Source: Bog-756 sp050014755
GTDB lineage: Bacteria; Actinomycetota; Acidimicrobiia; Acidimicrobiales; RAAP-2
Assembly: GCA_050014755.1 (NCBI GenBank)
Contig: JBEKCS010000019.1
Coordinates: 1 to 58,500 of the forward strand
Direction of reading: 5' to 3'
Length of the DNA: 58,500 nucleotides
A program made the position numbers and the translations under genes. How positions within the stretch are numbered: the stretch's first letter is position 1; the number at the start of each line of letters is the position of its first letter. Positions 15,853-24,730 of the stretch are shown here, piece by piece. The notes beneath the pieces are model-generated. The model was not told where the DNA came from. It did not search any database and saw only the letters and a list, made by a program, of their open reading frames with translations.

Positions 15853-17451
15853 ATGTCCCCCCTGGTCGCCCTTCCCGCCCTCCCGGCCGCGGTCTGCTCC
15901 CCGGCAGTCGGGGCACTGGGTGGGGTCGCGGTGAGCGGTGCGTGCGCGGTGGCCGGCGCGGCCAGCAGCGCGGTCGGTTCCGCGGTCGGTTTCACGGCCG
16001 GCAGCGTGCTCGACGCGTTGGGCAGCTGGGTGTCCGACGGCGCGGCGTGGCTGCTCGGACAGATCGGGGGCGTGCTGAACGCCAGCACCAGTGTCGATCT
16101 CGGGGCGCCGTGGTTCAGTGCCCACTACGCGACCATGGCCGCGCTGGCCGGGGTGGTGGTCGTCCCCCTCCTGCTACTGGGCATCCTCCAGGCCATCTAC
16201 CGGCAGAACGCGGCGATGCTGCTGCGATCGACGCTCGTCAACGTGCCGTTGGCCGTCCTCCTGACCGCGGTGGCCGTCACCCTCGTGCAGCTCGGACTGA
16301 CCGTGACCGACTGGATGTGCGGGGTAGTGGCCAACGGCGCGGGTCTCGACACCGTCCACTTCATGGCTCCGGTGACCGCAGCGCTCGCCGGCGCGACGAT
16401 CGCCAACGGCGGTGTGCCGCCCTTCGTCGTCCTCCTCGGAGCTCTCGCCGTGGTCGCCGGAGCCGTCACCGTGTGGATCGAGCTGCTGTTGCGGGCCGCG
16501 GCGGTCTACGTGGCCGTGCTCTTCCTCCCCCTCGCGCTGGCCAGCCTGGCGTGGCCGGCCATCGCCCACTGGTCACGCCGCCTGGTCGACACACTTGTCG
16601 CCCTGGTCCTGTCCAAGCTGGTGATCGTGGCCGTGCTCAGCCTGGCCGTCGGCGCCCTGGCCGGGGGGGAGGGCTGGACACCCGCGGGTGGCACCGGCGC
16701 GAGTGCCAGTTTCGCTTCGGTTCTGGGTGGTGCCGCCCTGCTGTTGTTGGCCGCCTTCGCTCCGTGGTCGCTGTTCCGGCTCCTCCCCTTCATCGAGGCC
16801 GGCGCCGTGGGCCACCTGGAGGGTCTGAGCCAGCGCGCCCGCCACCAGGTGGCCGCTCCGGTCCGCGGCCTGGCCCAAATGGCACTGCGGGCCAAGATGG
16901 GCGACCTGACGTCGGGGTCGACGTCGAAGGGTGGGGGTGGGGGTCACGGTTCGGTCGGTGTGGTCGGGCCGGTGGCCGGCGACGATTCCGGCACGGAAGG
17001 TGCCGGCGGGTCGGGCGGTCCGGGACTCGGGGGTGGCGGCTCGGGTGGCTCCCTGGAGGGGGAGGACTTCTACGACCCGTACCGACCCGACGACTGGACG
17101 GGCCCACAGCCGTGGGAGCCCGGGGGGACCATCACGATGATGCCACCCACACCGCGCTCCTCGGAGAGCGTGCGCCGCATGGCCGAGACGCAGTCCCGCT
17201 CCGTCCCACAGCTCGAGGCCGGGCGGCAGGCGGCGACCGGAGGCGCCGGCGGCCCCGACATGACGGAGTCCCCTCGGCCGTCGACGCCGGGCGACGTCCC
17301 GGTCATGCCCCCGGGGGTGACCTACGTGGCGACGCTTCCCCGGGCGACCGGTGCCCGCCATGCCGACCACCTCGGGCGTGACCACCTCGGCCCGGTCCTC
17401 GTCGCCGGCAACCGGCCCGCGGCCCGGCCCGTCGACGGCGGCGACCGGTGA
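15853..17451 (+). CDS. VirB6/TrbL-like polytopic membrane protein
   Basis: A 532-residue protein whose ATG directly abuts the stop of the preceding gene. The first 330 residues hold about six hydrophobic helices (for example near residues 93-113, 120-145, 190-215 and 220-240), including a long V-V-V-P-L-L-L-L-G-I-L-Q-A-I-Y segment and a conserved-looking W-I-E-L-L-L-R-A-A-A-V-Y-V. The rest is a glycine/serine/proline-rich tail, probably cytoplasmic and disordered. Position and topology suit the VirB6/TrbL inner-membrane channel component of type IV secretion systems; sequence identity to named members is not obvious to me. The stop overlaps the next GTG by 4 bp. Confidence 0.7.
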   Translation: MSPLVALPALPAAVCSPAVGALGGVAVSGACAVAGAASSAVGSAVGFTAGSVLDALGSWVSDGAAWLLGQIGGVLNASTSVDLGAPWFSAHYATMAALAGVVVVPLLLLGILQAIYRQNAAMLLRSTLVNVPLAVLLTAVAVTLVQLGLTVTDWMCGVVANGAGLDTVHFMAPVTAALAGATIANGGVPPFVVLLGALAVVAGAVTVWIELLLRAAAVYVAVLFLPLALASLAWPAIAHWSRRLVDTLVALVLSKLVIVAVLSLAVGALAGGEGWTPAGGTGASASFASVLGGAALLLLAAFAPWSLFRLLPFIEAGAVGHLEGLSQRARHQVAAPVRGLAQMALRAKMGDLTSGSTSKGGGGGHGSVGVVGPVAGDDSGTEGAGGSGGPGLGGGGSGGSLEGEDFYDPYRPDDWTGPQPWEPGGTITMMPPTPRSSESVRRMAETQSRSVPQLEAGRQAATGGAGGPDMTESPRPSTPGDVPVMPPGVTYVATLPRATGARHADHLGRDHLGPVLVAGNRPAARPVDGGDR

Positions 17452-18998
17452 GCACGGACGACCCGACCGGTGCCCCGGGTCGGATCCGCTATCGGTTTCC
17501 ACCCCTCGAACGACGGGGCGTCATCGCCGGGTGGCGGGCCGGGCAGATCGGTTCGGTAGCCGCCGGCCTGGTGGTCGCCGTCCTGGCCGTCCGGAGTCGG
17601 CCCTCGCTCGCCGGTGTCCTCGTCGCCATCTCGGTGGTGGGTGCCGCGGTGGCCCTCGCCTTCTGGCCGGTGGCCGGACGGACGGGCGAACAGTGGCTGC
17701 CGGTGGTGGTGCGATGGGCGTGGACGGGGGCGACCGGTCGCCGGTTCCAGTCGGACCCGGGGCCTGGGCGGGGCATCCGCCTGGCCACCGACGACGAGGA
17801 CGACCATGACGGTGGGGGGCGGCTCCGCGCGGCGGCGGACCGGTCGGGCACCGTGTCGCCGTCGGTGTTCGACGGGCTGCGCCTCATCCAGCCGGACGAC
17901 GGAACCGCGGACGGGGACGGCATGGGCGTGGTCGTCGACGACCGTGCCCGGACGGTCACCGCCGTCCTTTCGGTGCGGGGCCACAGCTTCGCCCTGCTCG
18001 GTCCGGGCGAACAGGACGCACGGGTGGCCGCGTGGGCCCGGGTCCTGGCGTCGCTGGCCCGGGAGGGATCGGCCGTCCACCGCCTGCAATGGGTGGAGTC
18101 GTGCCTGCCCGACGACGGCCGGGCTGTGCGTTCGTTCGCCGAGCACCACGGGACCCTCGACCCGTTGGCCCCGGCGGCCCGCTCCTACCGGGCCCTACTG
18201 GACGAGTCGGCTCCGGTCACCCGCCGACATCGGGTCCTGGTGGCCGTCACCGTCCACCGGTCGCGTGCCGGCCGGGCCGTGCGGGGCGCGGGCGGGGGGA
18301 TGGCGGGAGCGGTGGCCGTGCTGGCCCGCGAGGTGGCGGCCGTGCGCCGGGCACTGTCCGGTGTCGATCTCGGGGTCGACGGTGCCCTCAGCCGGAACGG
18401 CCTCGCCGGTGTGCTGGCCGAGGAGTTCCGTTCCGCACCGGACGCTCGCGGCACCACCGCCGGCACCACCCCGCCGCCGGTGGGGACCAGCCCGTGGCCG
18501 ATGGGCCTCCAGACCCGATGGGACGCGGTGCGCACCGATGGCGCGTGGCACGCCGTCTACTGGATCAGCGAGTGGCCCCGGATCGACGTCCACCCCGACT
18601 TCCTCGGCCCCCTGTTCTTCGCCCCGCTCCGACGCACGCTGTCGATGGTCATGGAGCCGGTCGATCCGGTCCGGGCTGCCCGGCAGGTGGCCCAGGCCCG
18701 CACCGCGGGGATCGCCGACGGCGAGCTCCGCCGGCGCAATGGATTCCTCACCTCGGCCCGCCACACCCGCGAGCGCGAGAGCGTCGACGACCGCGACGTC
18801 GAGCTGGCCGACGGCCATGCCCAGTTCCGCTTCAGCGGCTACGTCGGGGTGACCGCCGACACCGAAGCGGAACTGACGGCGGCGTGCGCCGAGCTCGAAC
18901 AGGCCGCCGGTCATTCGCGCATCGAAGTGCGGCGCCTCTTCGGCCAACAGGACGGCGCCCTGCTCTGTGTGCTCCCCCTCGGCCGGGGACTGTCGTGA
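17448..18998 (+). CDS. SCO6880 family protein of a type IV secretion module
   Basis: A 516-residue protein from GTG 17448 (GTGA overlap). An N-terminal R-Y-R-F-P-P-L-E-R-R-G motif precedes two closely spaced transmembrane helices (about 29-50 and 53-73), followed by a large cytoplasmic domain. The text W-I-S-E-W-P-R-I-D-V-H-P-D-F-L and R-R-T-L-S-M-V-M-E-P-V-D-P-V-R-A is characteristic of the SCO6880 family, found beside VirB4 ATPases in actinobacterial integrative elements. It resembles the N-terminal non-ATPase part of VirB4 fused to a PrgI-like membrane anchor, so it may complement the short VirB4-like protein encoded next. The biochemical role is unproven. Confidence 0.8.
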   Translation: MSTDDPTGAPGRIRYRFPPLERRGVIAGWRAGQIGSVAAGLVVAVLAVRSRPSLAGVLVAISVVGAAVALAFWPVAGRTGEQWLPVVVRWAWTGATGRRFQSDPGPGRGIRLATDDEDDHDGGGRLRAAADRSGTVSPSVFDGLRLIQPDDGTADGDGMGVVVDDRARTVTAVLSVRGHSFALLGPGEQDARVAAWARVLASLAREGSAVHRLQWVESCLPDDGRAVRSFAEHHGTLDPLAPAARSYRALLDESAPVTRRHRVLVAVTVHRSRAGRAVRGAGGGMAGAVAVLAREVAAVRRALSGVDLGVDGALSRNGLAGVLAEEFRSAPDARGTTAGTTPPPVGTSPWPMGLQTRWDAVRTDGAWHAVYWISEWPRIDVHPDFLGPLFFAPLRRTLSMVMEPVDPVRAARQVAQARTAGIADGELRRRNGFLTSARHTRERESVDDRDVELADGHAQFRFSGYVGVTADTEAELTAACAELEQAAGHSRIEVRRLFGQQDGALLCVLPLGRGLS

Positions 18999-20329
18999 TC
19001 GGGCCGGGCGGGGCCGGACTCCCGCCGGGGCTCCCGGCCCACGTGGCCACCACCCGGCACCTGTGCGCCGCATACCCGCTGGTGGCCGAGGCCGGGCTCG
19101 GCCACCGTGGGGTCCTCATCGGCCGGGACGTGCTGGGCGGATCGTTCGTCTACGACCCGTTCGCTCTCTACCGGAGCGGGATGGTCACCAACCCGAACAT
19201 GGTGGTGATCGGTCAGATCGGCCGGGGGAAGAGCAGCTTCGTCAAGTCCTACCTGTGGCGCCAGGCCGTCTTCGGGCGCAGCGCCTGGGTCATCGACCCG
19301 AAGGGCGAGTACGGACCGCTGTGCGAGGCGTGGGACGTGGTTCCGGTGGCGCTCCGGCCCGGCGGCCCCGTACGCCTCAACCCGCTCGACACCGGTGGGC
19401 CCGACCGATCGTCGGCCGACGACGGGAACCGCGAAGGTGCGGCCCTGCGCCGGACCTCGCTCACCGCCTCGTTGGCGGTGTCGTGCCTGGGGAGGGACCT
19501 GCTGCCCCGGGAGCGGGCGGCCATCGACGCCGCGCTCGGCGCCGCGGATGCCGCCGCCGTGTCCGCGTCGATGCCGGCGCCCACCCTTCCCCAGGTGGTC
19601 GACGCGCTGCTCGATCCCGGCGCCGATGCGGCCGCCGCGCTGCGGACGACCCGGACCGACCTGGTGGAGGACGGGCGGGACGTGGCCCTCGAGCTGCGCC
19701 GGCTGGTCCACGGCGATCTGCGTGGCATGTTCGACGGTCCGACGACGGGCGGCCTCCGGCTCGACGGGCCCCTGGTGGTGCTCGACCTGTCCGCCGTCTA
19801 TCACTCACCGGCACTCGGGGTCCTCATGGCCTGCGCGGCGGCGTGGCTGCAGAGCGCGGTCCGCGCCGCCGACCGGAACCGGATCCTGCTGGTGGTGGAC
19901 GAGGCCTGGGCGATCCTCGGCAACCTCGGTGTGGCCAGGTGGCTGCAGTCGTCGTGGAAGCTGTCGCGGGCGCTGGGCGTGGCCAACATCGCCGTGCTCC
20001 ACCGGCTGTCCGACCTGATGTCGGTGGGGGCGGCCGGGTCGGAACAGGTGGGCCTGGCCGAAGGGCTGCTCGCCGACTCCGAGACCCGGGTGGTCTACGC
20101 ACAGTCGCCCGGCGAGGTGGCTCGCACGGCCGAGCTGTTGGGCCTGACCGCCACCGAGGCCGATCTGGTGAGCACCTTGCGTCGGGGAACCGCGCTGTGG
20201 AAGGTCGGCCGGCGGTCGTTCCTCGTCGAGCACCGCCTCGGCACCGCCGAAAGGTGGCTGGTCGACACCGACCACGCCATGGCCGACGTCCCCACGCAAC
20301 AGGGCGCGGCCGTCGGGCCACGGTGGTGA
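18995..20329 (+). CDS. VirB4/TraC-like secretion ATPase
   Basis: A 444-residue cytoplasmic ATPase starting at GTG 18995 (GTGA overlap). Walker A G-Q-I-G-R-G-K-S is at residues 73-80, followed by the D-P-K-G-E-Y motif typical of VirB4; Walker B L-L-V-V-D-E-A-W is near residues 296-303, and S-W-K-L-S-R-A-L-G-V with V-L-H-R-L-S-D-L is the usual arginine/glutamine-rich region. At this length it lacks most of the N-terminal domain of full VirB4, probably supplied by the SCO6880 protein. It would power assembly of the channel or pilus. The stop overlaps the next gene as GTGA. Confidence 0.85.
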   Translation: MIGPGGAGLPPGLPAHVATTRHLCAAYPLVAEAGLGHRGVLIGRDVLGGSFVYDPFALYRSGMVTNPNMVVIGQIGRGKSSFVKSYLWRQAVFGRSAWVIDPKGEYGPLCEAWDVVPVALRPGGPVRLNPLDTGGPDRSSADDGNREGAALRRTSLTASLAVSCLGRDLLPRERAAIDAALGAADAAAVSASMPAPTLPQVVDALLDPGADAAAALRTTRTDLVEDGRDVALELRRLVHGDLRGMFDGPTTGGLRLDGPLVVLDLSAVYHSPALGVLMACAAAWLQSAVRAADRNRILLVVDEAWAILGNLGVARWLQSSWKLSRALGVANIAVLHRLSDLMSVGAAGSEQVGLAEGLLADSETRVVYAQSPGEVARTAELLGLTATEADLVSTLRRGTALWKVGRRSFLVEHRLGTAERWLVDTDHAMADVPTQQGAAVGPRW

Positions 20330-21870
20330 CCCCGGGCACGGCGGCCGCCGTCGGCATCGGGGTGACTGCGATGGTGGTCGCCGGCGTCCTCCGGCCCGGC
20401 GGAAGGGCCCCGACCCGTGTGGCCCCGACCCGTGTGGCCCCGACCCGGCGTCCCCTGGGTCGTGGTGCCATGGGGCGCGGCCGCGAGCAACGTTCGGCCC
20501 GATGGGCGAAGCCGGCCGACCTCGGGTGTCTGATCGTGCCCGGCGGCGGCCGGCCGCCGCCGGTCGGACGCCTGGTGCTCGGCACGGTGGGGCGGCGGGT
20601 GGTGGCGGCCGAGCGCTCGCAGTCCGTGCTGGTCTTCGGACCGACCCAGTCCCACAAGACCACCGGCTTCGCCGTGCCCGCCATCCTCGGATGGGAGGGA
20701 CCGGTGGTGGCGGCCAGCGTCAAGGGGGACCTGCTCGAGCACACCGTGGGTCACCGGGCGACCCGGGGCTCCGTCCACTGCTTCGACCCGACGGGGGTCA
20801 CCGGTAGGACGGCCACCGGATGGTCGCCTCTCCCGGCCTCGCGTACGTGGCCCGGGGCGAGACGTGCGGCATCCACTCTGACCGAAGTCGGCCGGTCCCA
20901 GGTGGGGGGGATGAGCGACGGCGACTTCTGGTATGCCACGGCCACGCGGATGCTGGCCCCGCTCCTGTTCGCGGCGGCAACCGGAGGACGCGACATGGCC
21001 GAGGTCGTCCACTGGGTGGAGACCGGCGAGGAACGCGAGGTGCTCGAGCTGCTGCAGTGGGCCGGGGTACCCGAGGCGGTGGACGCCATGCAGTCGACGT
21101 TCGGCAAGGAGGAGCGCCAGCGCAGTTCGATCGTCACCACGGTAGAGACCCTGCTCGAGCCGTTCGTCGGGTCGGCCCCGCCCGGCGCCGGTGGTCACGA
21201 GGTCGACGCCGGTGCGCTGCTGTCCGCATCCGACACCCTCTACCTGTGCGCTCCCGCCCACGACCAGCGCCGGCTCACCCCCCTGTTCGTCGGGGTCCTG
21301 CGGACCGTCCTCGACCACGCCTACGACCGGGTCGCCCGGACCGGGAAGCCGCTCGACCCGCCGTTGCTGGTCGTGCTCGACGAGGCGGCCAACATCGCCC
21401 CGATCCCCGACCTCGACACCCTGGCGGCCACGGCCGCGGGGCACGGCATCCAGTTGGTGACCATCTGGCACGACCTGGCCCAGATCACCGCCCGGTTCGG
21501 GCCCCGGGCGACGACGGTGGTCAACAACCACCGGGCCAAGCTGTTCCTGTCGGGCATCTCGGACCCGTCCACCCTCGACTACGCCAGCCACCTGATCGGC
21601 GACGAGGAGCTCCATCTGGCGGCAACCACATCGGGGGGGAAGGGCGCGTCGAGCACCACCCGGTCGCCCACGACCCGCCGTCTGGCCCCGCCCGATGCCC
21701 TGCGGAGGGTGCACCCGGGCTCGGGCGTCCTCGTCTACCGCGACCTGCCACCGGCCCGGCTGGCCCTCCGGACCTGGTTCGACGATCCGTGGCTGAGGGC
21801 GCGGGCGGAAGCGGTGGAGCCCCGGCATCCCCCGGAGTGGCCCCATGACCCCTGGGTGGCCGCCGGCTGA
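20326..21870 (+). CDS. VirD4/TraG-like type IV coupling ATPase
   Basis: A 514-residue coupling protein from GTG 20326. One transmembrane helix (about residues 5-22) is followed by a basic linker with a tandem V-A-P-T-R repeat. Walker A is G-P-T-Q-S-H-K-T at residues 105-112 and Walker B V-V-L-D-E-A-A-N-I-A-P lies near 348-358, the latter closely resembling TraG/VirD4. I-W-H-D-L-A-Q and R-A-K-L-F-L-S-G-I-S-D are also family-like. Such proteins recruit the secreted substrate, DNA-relaxase or protein, to the channel. It is last in the five-gene run. No relaxase gene accompanies it in the window, so the substrate is unknown. Confidence 0.88.
   Translation: MTPGTAAAVGIGVTAMVVAGVLRPGGRAPTRVAPTRVAPTRRPLGRGAMGRGREQRSARWAKPADLGCLIVPGGGRPPPVGRLVLGTVGRRVVAAERSQSVLVFGPTQSHKTTGFAVPAILGWEGPVVAASVKGDLLEHTVGHRATRGSVHCFDPTGVTGRTATGWSPLPASRTWPGARRAASTLTEVGRSQVGGMSDGDFWYATATRMLAPLLFAAATGGRDMAEVVHWVETGEEREVLELLQWAGVPEAVDAMQSTFGKEERQRSSIVTTVETLLEPFVGSAPPGAGGHEVDAGALLSASDTLYLCAPAHDQRRLTPLFVGVLRTVLDHAYDRVARTGKPLDPPLLVVLDEAANIAPIPDLDTLAATAAGHGIQLVTIWHDLAQITARFGPRATTVVNNHRAKLFLSGISDPSTLDYASHLIGDEELHLAATTSGGKGASSTTRSPTTRRLAPPDALRRVHPGSGVLVYRDLPPARLALRTWFDDPWLRARAEAVEPRHPPEWPHDPWVAAG
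20408..20447. repeat. 15-bp tandem repeat inside the VirD4-like gene
   Basis: About 2.7 copies of CCCCGACCCGTGTGG at 20408-20422, 20423-20437 and 20438-20447. It encodes repeated V-A-P-T-R in the linker after the membrane helix. Unit length is a multiple of three, so copy-number changes keep the frame. Confidence 0.85.
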
Positions 21871-21915
21871 CCTCGACCGGTCCTCGGTCGCCGCGCATCC
21901 GGTCGCGCCGGGGGT

Positions 21916-22356
21916 TCAGTGGCTGCGGCCGAGCAGCTCCTCGGTCCGGGCGTCGGGGGCGCCGGCATAGTAGCGGTCGAGTACGCGCACCCACAGGGGT
22001 TCGGTCGGCTCGGCCCGCGCGAAGAGGGTCATCGACGAGCGAAGCTTCATCGCGTCGACGGGGCCGAGGATGTCGACCGCCTCCCGTCCCTCGATGGCCA
22101 GGACCCGCGCCGTCGCCGCCCGCAGGCGGTCGCCCAGGACGGGGTGGCGGAGGTAGGCGGTGGCCTCGTCGAGCGAGGAGATGGCAAAGTGCCGGGCCGT
22201 CGCGCTGGTGCCGAGGCCGGCGAGCTGGGGGAAGACGAACCACATCCAGTGGGACCGCTTGGTGCCGGACGCCAGTTCGTCCATGGCCCGGTCGAAGGTG
22301 CCTCCGTCGTCCTGTGCGTGGACGAAGCGCTCGAGGTCGTACGCCGCGTGATCCAC
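21916..22356 (-). CDS. DUF1810 family protein
   Basis: A 146-residue cytoplasmic protein matching the DUF1810 (so-called calpastatin-like) family: D-L-E-R-F-V-H-A-Q near the N-terminus, then G-T-K-R-S-H-W-M-W-F-V-F-P-Q-L-A-G-L-G and the A-x-x-Y-L-x-H-P-V-L-G-x-R-L segment. Length is typical. The family is common in bacteria but its biochemical role is not established. It follows the LLM oxidoreductase by 24 bp on the same strand and may be last in that operon; it converges with the secretion module. Confidence 0.85.
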   Translation of the reverse strand: MDHAAYDLERFVHAQDDGGTFDRAMDELASGTKRSHWMWFVFPQLAGLGTSATARHFAISSLDEATAYLRHPVLGDRLRAATARVLAIEGREAVDILGPVDAMKLRSSMTLFARAEPTEPLWVRVLDRYYAGAPDARTEELLGRSH

Positions 22357-22380
22357 GTGCGGTCCTTCCCGTCGATCGGT

Positions 22381-23259
22381 TCAGAGCGTCGCGGCCCGCT
22401 CCTGCACGGCGGCAAGGCCGTCGAGCTGGGTGCGCACCGAGTCGACGTCGAGGGGGATGATCAGCGCCGACACCGCGTCGGCACCGGCCTCCGCATACCG
22501 GGCGGTGCGGTCGGCGTCGAGTGGCTGGAAGTAGGGGCAGACGGTCACGGTGATGTCCGACCGCGACCGGCCCTGTTCGCCGAGGAGCACGTCGAGCCGG
22601 GCGAGCGGCTCGGCCAGGTCCTCGGGGGCCCGGTTGAACGTGTGCCACCCGTGCCCGGCCCGGGCGACCCGCCGCAGAGCGGCGTCGGACTCGCCGCCGA
22701 TGTGGATGGGCACCGGCGACTGGACCGGCTTCGGGAACATCTGGCACGGGTTGAGCGAGTAGAACTCGCCTTCGTACTGCGACGTGTCGTCGGTCCACAG
22801 GGCGTGCAGGACATCGAGGTACTCGTCGGTGCGCCGGCCCCGCTGCGGCCAGGGCACGTTGACGGCCCGGAACTCCTCCTCCAGCCAGCCCACCCCGATG
22901 CCGAAGTCGACCCGTCCGTTCGACAGCCAGTCGAGGGTGGCCACCTCCTTGGCCGTGTACACCGGGTTGCGCTGGGGCAGCAGCACCATGGCCGTGCCCA
23001 GTCGGACCTCGGTGGTGTGGGCGGCCAGGAAGGCCAACGTGTTGAGGGGCTCGAGCAGCCCGCTGCCCGGCGGTGCGGGGATCCTGCCGTCGTCGGCGTA
23101 GGGATAGGAGGATGCGTACTCCTCGAACAGGACGACGTGCTCACCGACCCACAGCGTGGTGATGCCCCGTTCCTCGGCCTCGCGTCCGACTGCGGCCAGC
23201 ACCTCCGGGGTGGCGAACGGCGAGGCGGTGGGGATCCAGAGGTCGACGTGCATGGGCAT
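22381..23259 (-). CDS. LLM-class F420-dependent oxidoreductase
   Basis: A 292-residue luciferase-like TIM-barrel enzyme. T-L-W-V-G-E-H-V-V, R-L-G-T-A-M-V-L-L-P-Q-R-N-P-V, L-S-N-G-R-V-D-F-G-I-G-V-G-W and P-I-H-I-G-G are the standard segments of actinobacterial F420-dependent members of the TIGR03619 type. It would transfer hydride between F420 and an unknown substrate in the cytoplasm. ATG 23259 is chosen; an ATG two codons in (23253) is possible. Amidase and aldo/keto reductase genes lie upstream on the same strand, so all may be co-transcribed. Confidence 0.85.
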   Translation of the reverse strand: MPMHVDLWIPTASPFATPEVLAAVGREAEERGITTLWVGEHVVLFEEYASSYPYADDGRIPAPPGSGLLEPLNTLAFLAAHTTEVRLGTAMVLLPQRNPVYTAKEVATLDWLSNGRVDFGIGVGWLEEEFRAVNVPWPQRGRRTDEYLDVLHALWTDDTSQYEGEFYSLNPCQMFPKPVQSPVPIHIGGESDAALRRVARAGHGWHTFNRAPEDLAEPLARLDVLLGEQGRSRSDITVTVCPYFQPLDADRTARYAEAGADAVSALIIPLDVDSVRTQLDGLAAVQERAATL

Positions 23260-23309
23260 GTTCTAGACGAACCGGGCCCGGCCTGTCGGCGTCCGGACGG
23301 CGGGTGACC

Positions 23310-24719
23310 CTAGGCGGTAGCCGGGGGTGCCACCAGGGGCCACGGCCGCTCGCGCTCGGCGATGCGGGCCAGCTCCAACAGGAGCTGCTCCTCGTGGTGG
23401 CGTCCGATCACCTGCATCCCCACCGGCACGCCGTCGACCGATCCGACGGGGATCGACACGGCGGGCAGTCCGGACAGGTTGGCCGGGATGGTCAGAGCCC
23501 CGTTGTTGCCGATGGCCTTGTCGAACCCGTAGGTGGCGATGAGGTCGACGTCGCCCACCTTCGTCGGCATCGGCCCGCCGGCGTCGAAGGCGACGTCCGG
23601 GTTGGTGGAGGCGAAGACGAAGTCGACCTGGTCGAAGAGATCGGCCATCTGCTCGTTGAGGGCGATCCGGAACTGCTCGGCCTTGCCGGCCGACTCGATG
23701 CTGTAGTGGTGGGTGGCCAGGTTCATCCCGATCTGGAGCTCGGGGGTCAGGTCGTCGTTGCAGCCGGGGTAACGGTCGCCCAACTCGGCCACCAGTCCCA
23801 CCAGGTTCGACAGTGCCCACTCCAGCCCGCCCTGGGGCAGCGTGATGACCACGTCCACCCGGCGCAGCCCGGCGTCGGCGATGAGGGCCTCGGCCGCCCC
23901 GATCACCAGGGCCGCCACCCGCGGCTCGACCACCGCGGCACCGAGGTCGACGGACACCACGGCCCGCTTGCCGGACAGGTCGAAGGTCCCGAGGCCGGCC
24001 TCCCAGCCGTCGACCCTCGGCAGGCTGAGGGTGTCGCGCGGGTCGGAGCCGTTGCAGACGTCGAACCAACGGGCGGTGTCCCGGACCGAGCGGGACAGGC
24101 AACCGACGGTCACGGTGAGGGGCGGCTGCAGTGTCTCGGGGCCCCGGGGGATGCGCCCGTAGGTCGCCTTCAGCCCGAACAGTCCGGTGAATCCGGCCGG
24201 GATCCGGATCGAACCGCCCCCGTCGCCGCCGCTGGCGATGGGGAGCAGGCCGCCGGCCACGGCCGCGGCCGAACCACCCGAGGAGCCGCCGGGCGTGCGG
24301 TCGGTGTCCCACGGGTTGCGGGTGATGCCGTGGATCTTGGTGGCGGTGCAGTTGACGCCCCCGAATTCGGACGCCGTGGTCTGGGCGGCCAGGACAGCAC
24401 CCGCCGCCCGCAGCCGGGTCACCTGGGTGGTGTCGAACGTCGAGATCCGGTCGGCAAACACCAGCGACGCCTCGCTGTAGGGCCATCCCTCCACGTGGTC
24501 GAGCTCCTTGACCCCGATGGGCACGCCGCCGAACGGCAGCGACACGTCGGCGGACGCGGCCCGCGCCCGGGCCGCTTCGGCATCGAGGTAGCAGACGGCG
24601 TTGAGGTCGGACGCCTCGATGGCGGTCAGCGAGGCCTCGAGCGCCTCGCTGGGACTGAGCGTCCCGGCCCGGAACGCATCGACCAGCGAGCAGGCGTCGT
24701 CCAGCCATGGTTCGGTCAT
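23310..24719 (-). CDS. Amidase signature family enzyme
   Basis: A 469-residue hydrolase. The catalytic triad is visible: Lys71 in P-I-G-V-K-E-L-D, the cis-serine in P-G-G-S-S-G-G-S-A (about residues 144-152) and the nucleophile Ser170 in G-D-G-G-G-S-I-R-I-P-A. The sequence then continues F-G-L-K-A-T-Y-G-R-I-P as usual. It hydrolyses an amide, probably in catabolism; the amidase signature does not reveal the substrate, and GatA is unlikely without GatB/GatC partners. It starts 11 bp after the aldo/keto reductase stop, suggesting co-transcription. Confidence 0.9.
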   Translation of the reverse strand: MTEPWLDDACSLVDAFRAGTLSPSEALEASLTAIEASDLNAVCYLDAEAARARAASADVSLPFGGVPIGVKELDHVEGWPYSEASLVFADRISTFDTTQVTRLRAAGAVLAAQTTASEFGGVNCTATKIHGITRNPWDTDRTPGGSSGGSAAAVAGGLLPIASGGDGGGSIRIPAGFTGLFGLKATYGRIPRGPETLQPPLTVTVGCLSRSVRDTARWFDVCNGSDPRDTLSLPRVDGWEAGLGTFDLSGKRAVVSVDLGAAVVEPRVAALVIGAAEALIADAGLRRVDVVITLPQGGLEWALSNLVGLVAELGDRYPGCNDDLTPELQIGMNLATHHYSIESAGKAEQFRIALNEQMADLFDQVDFVFASTNPDVAFDAGGPMPTKVGDVDLIATYGFDKAIGNNGALTIPANLSGLPAVSIPVGSVDGVPVGMQVIGRHHEEQLLLELARIAERERPWPLVAPPATA

Positions 24720-24730
24720 GGGTCGGGACG

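Noticed and set aside
15535..21870. The secretion module as an integrated conjugative element
   Set aside because: No integrase, relaxase, attachment repeats or GC change was found at either side; kept as a secretion-like module instead.
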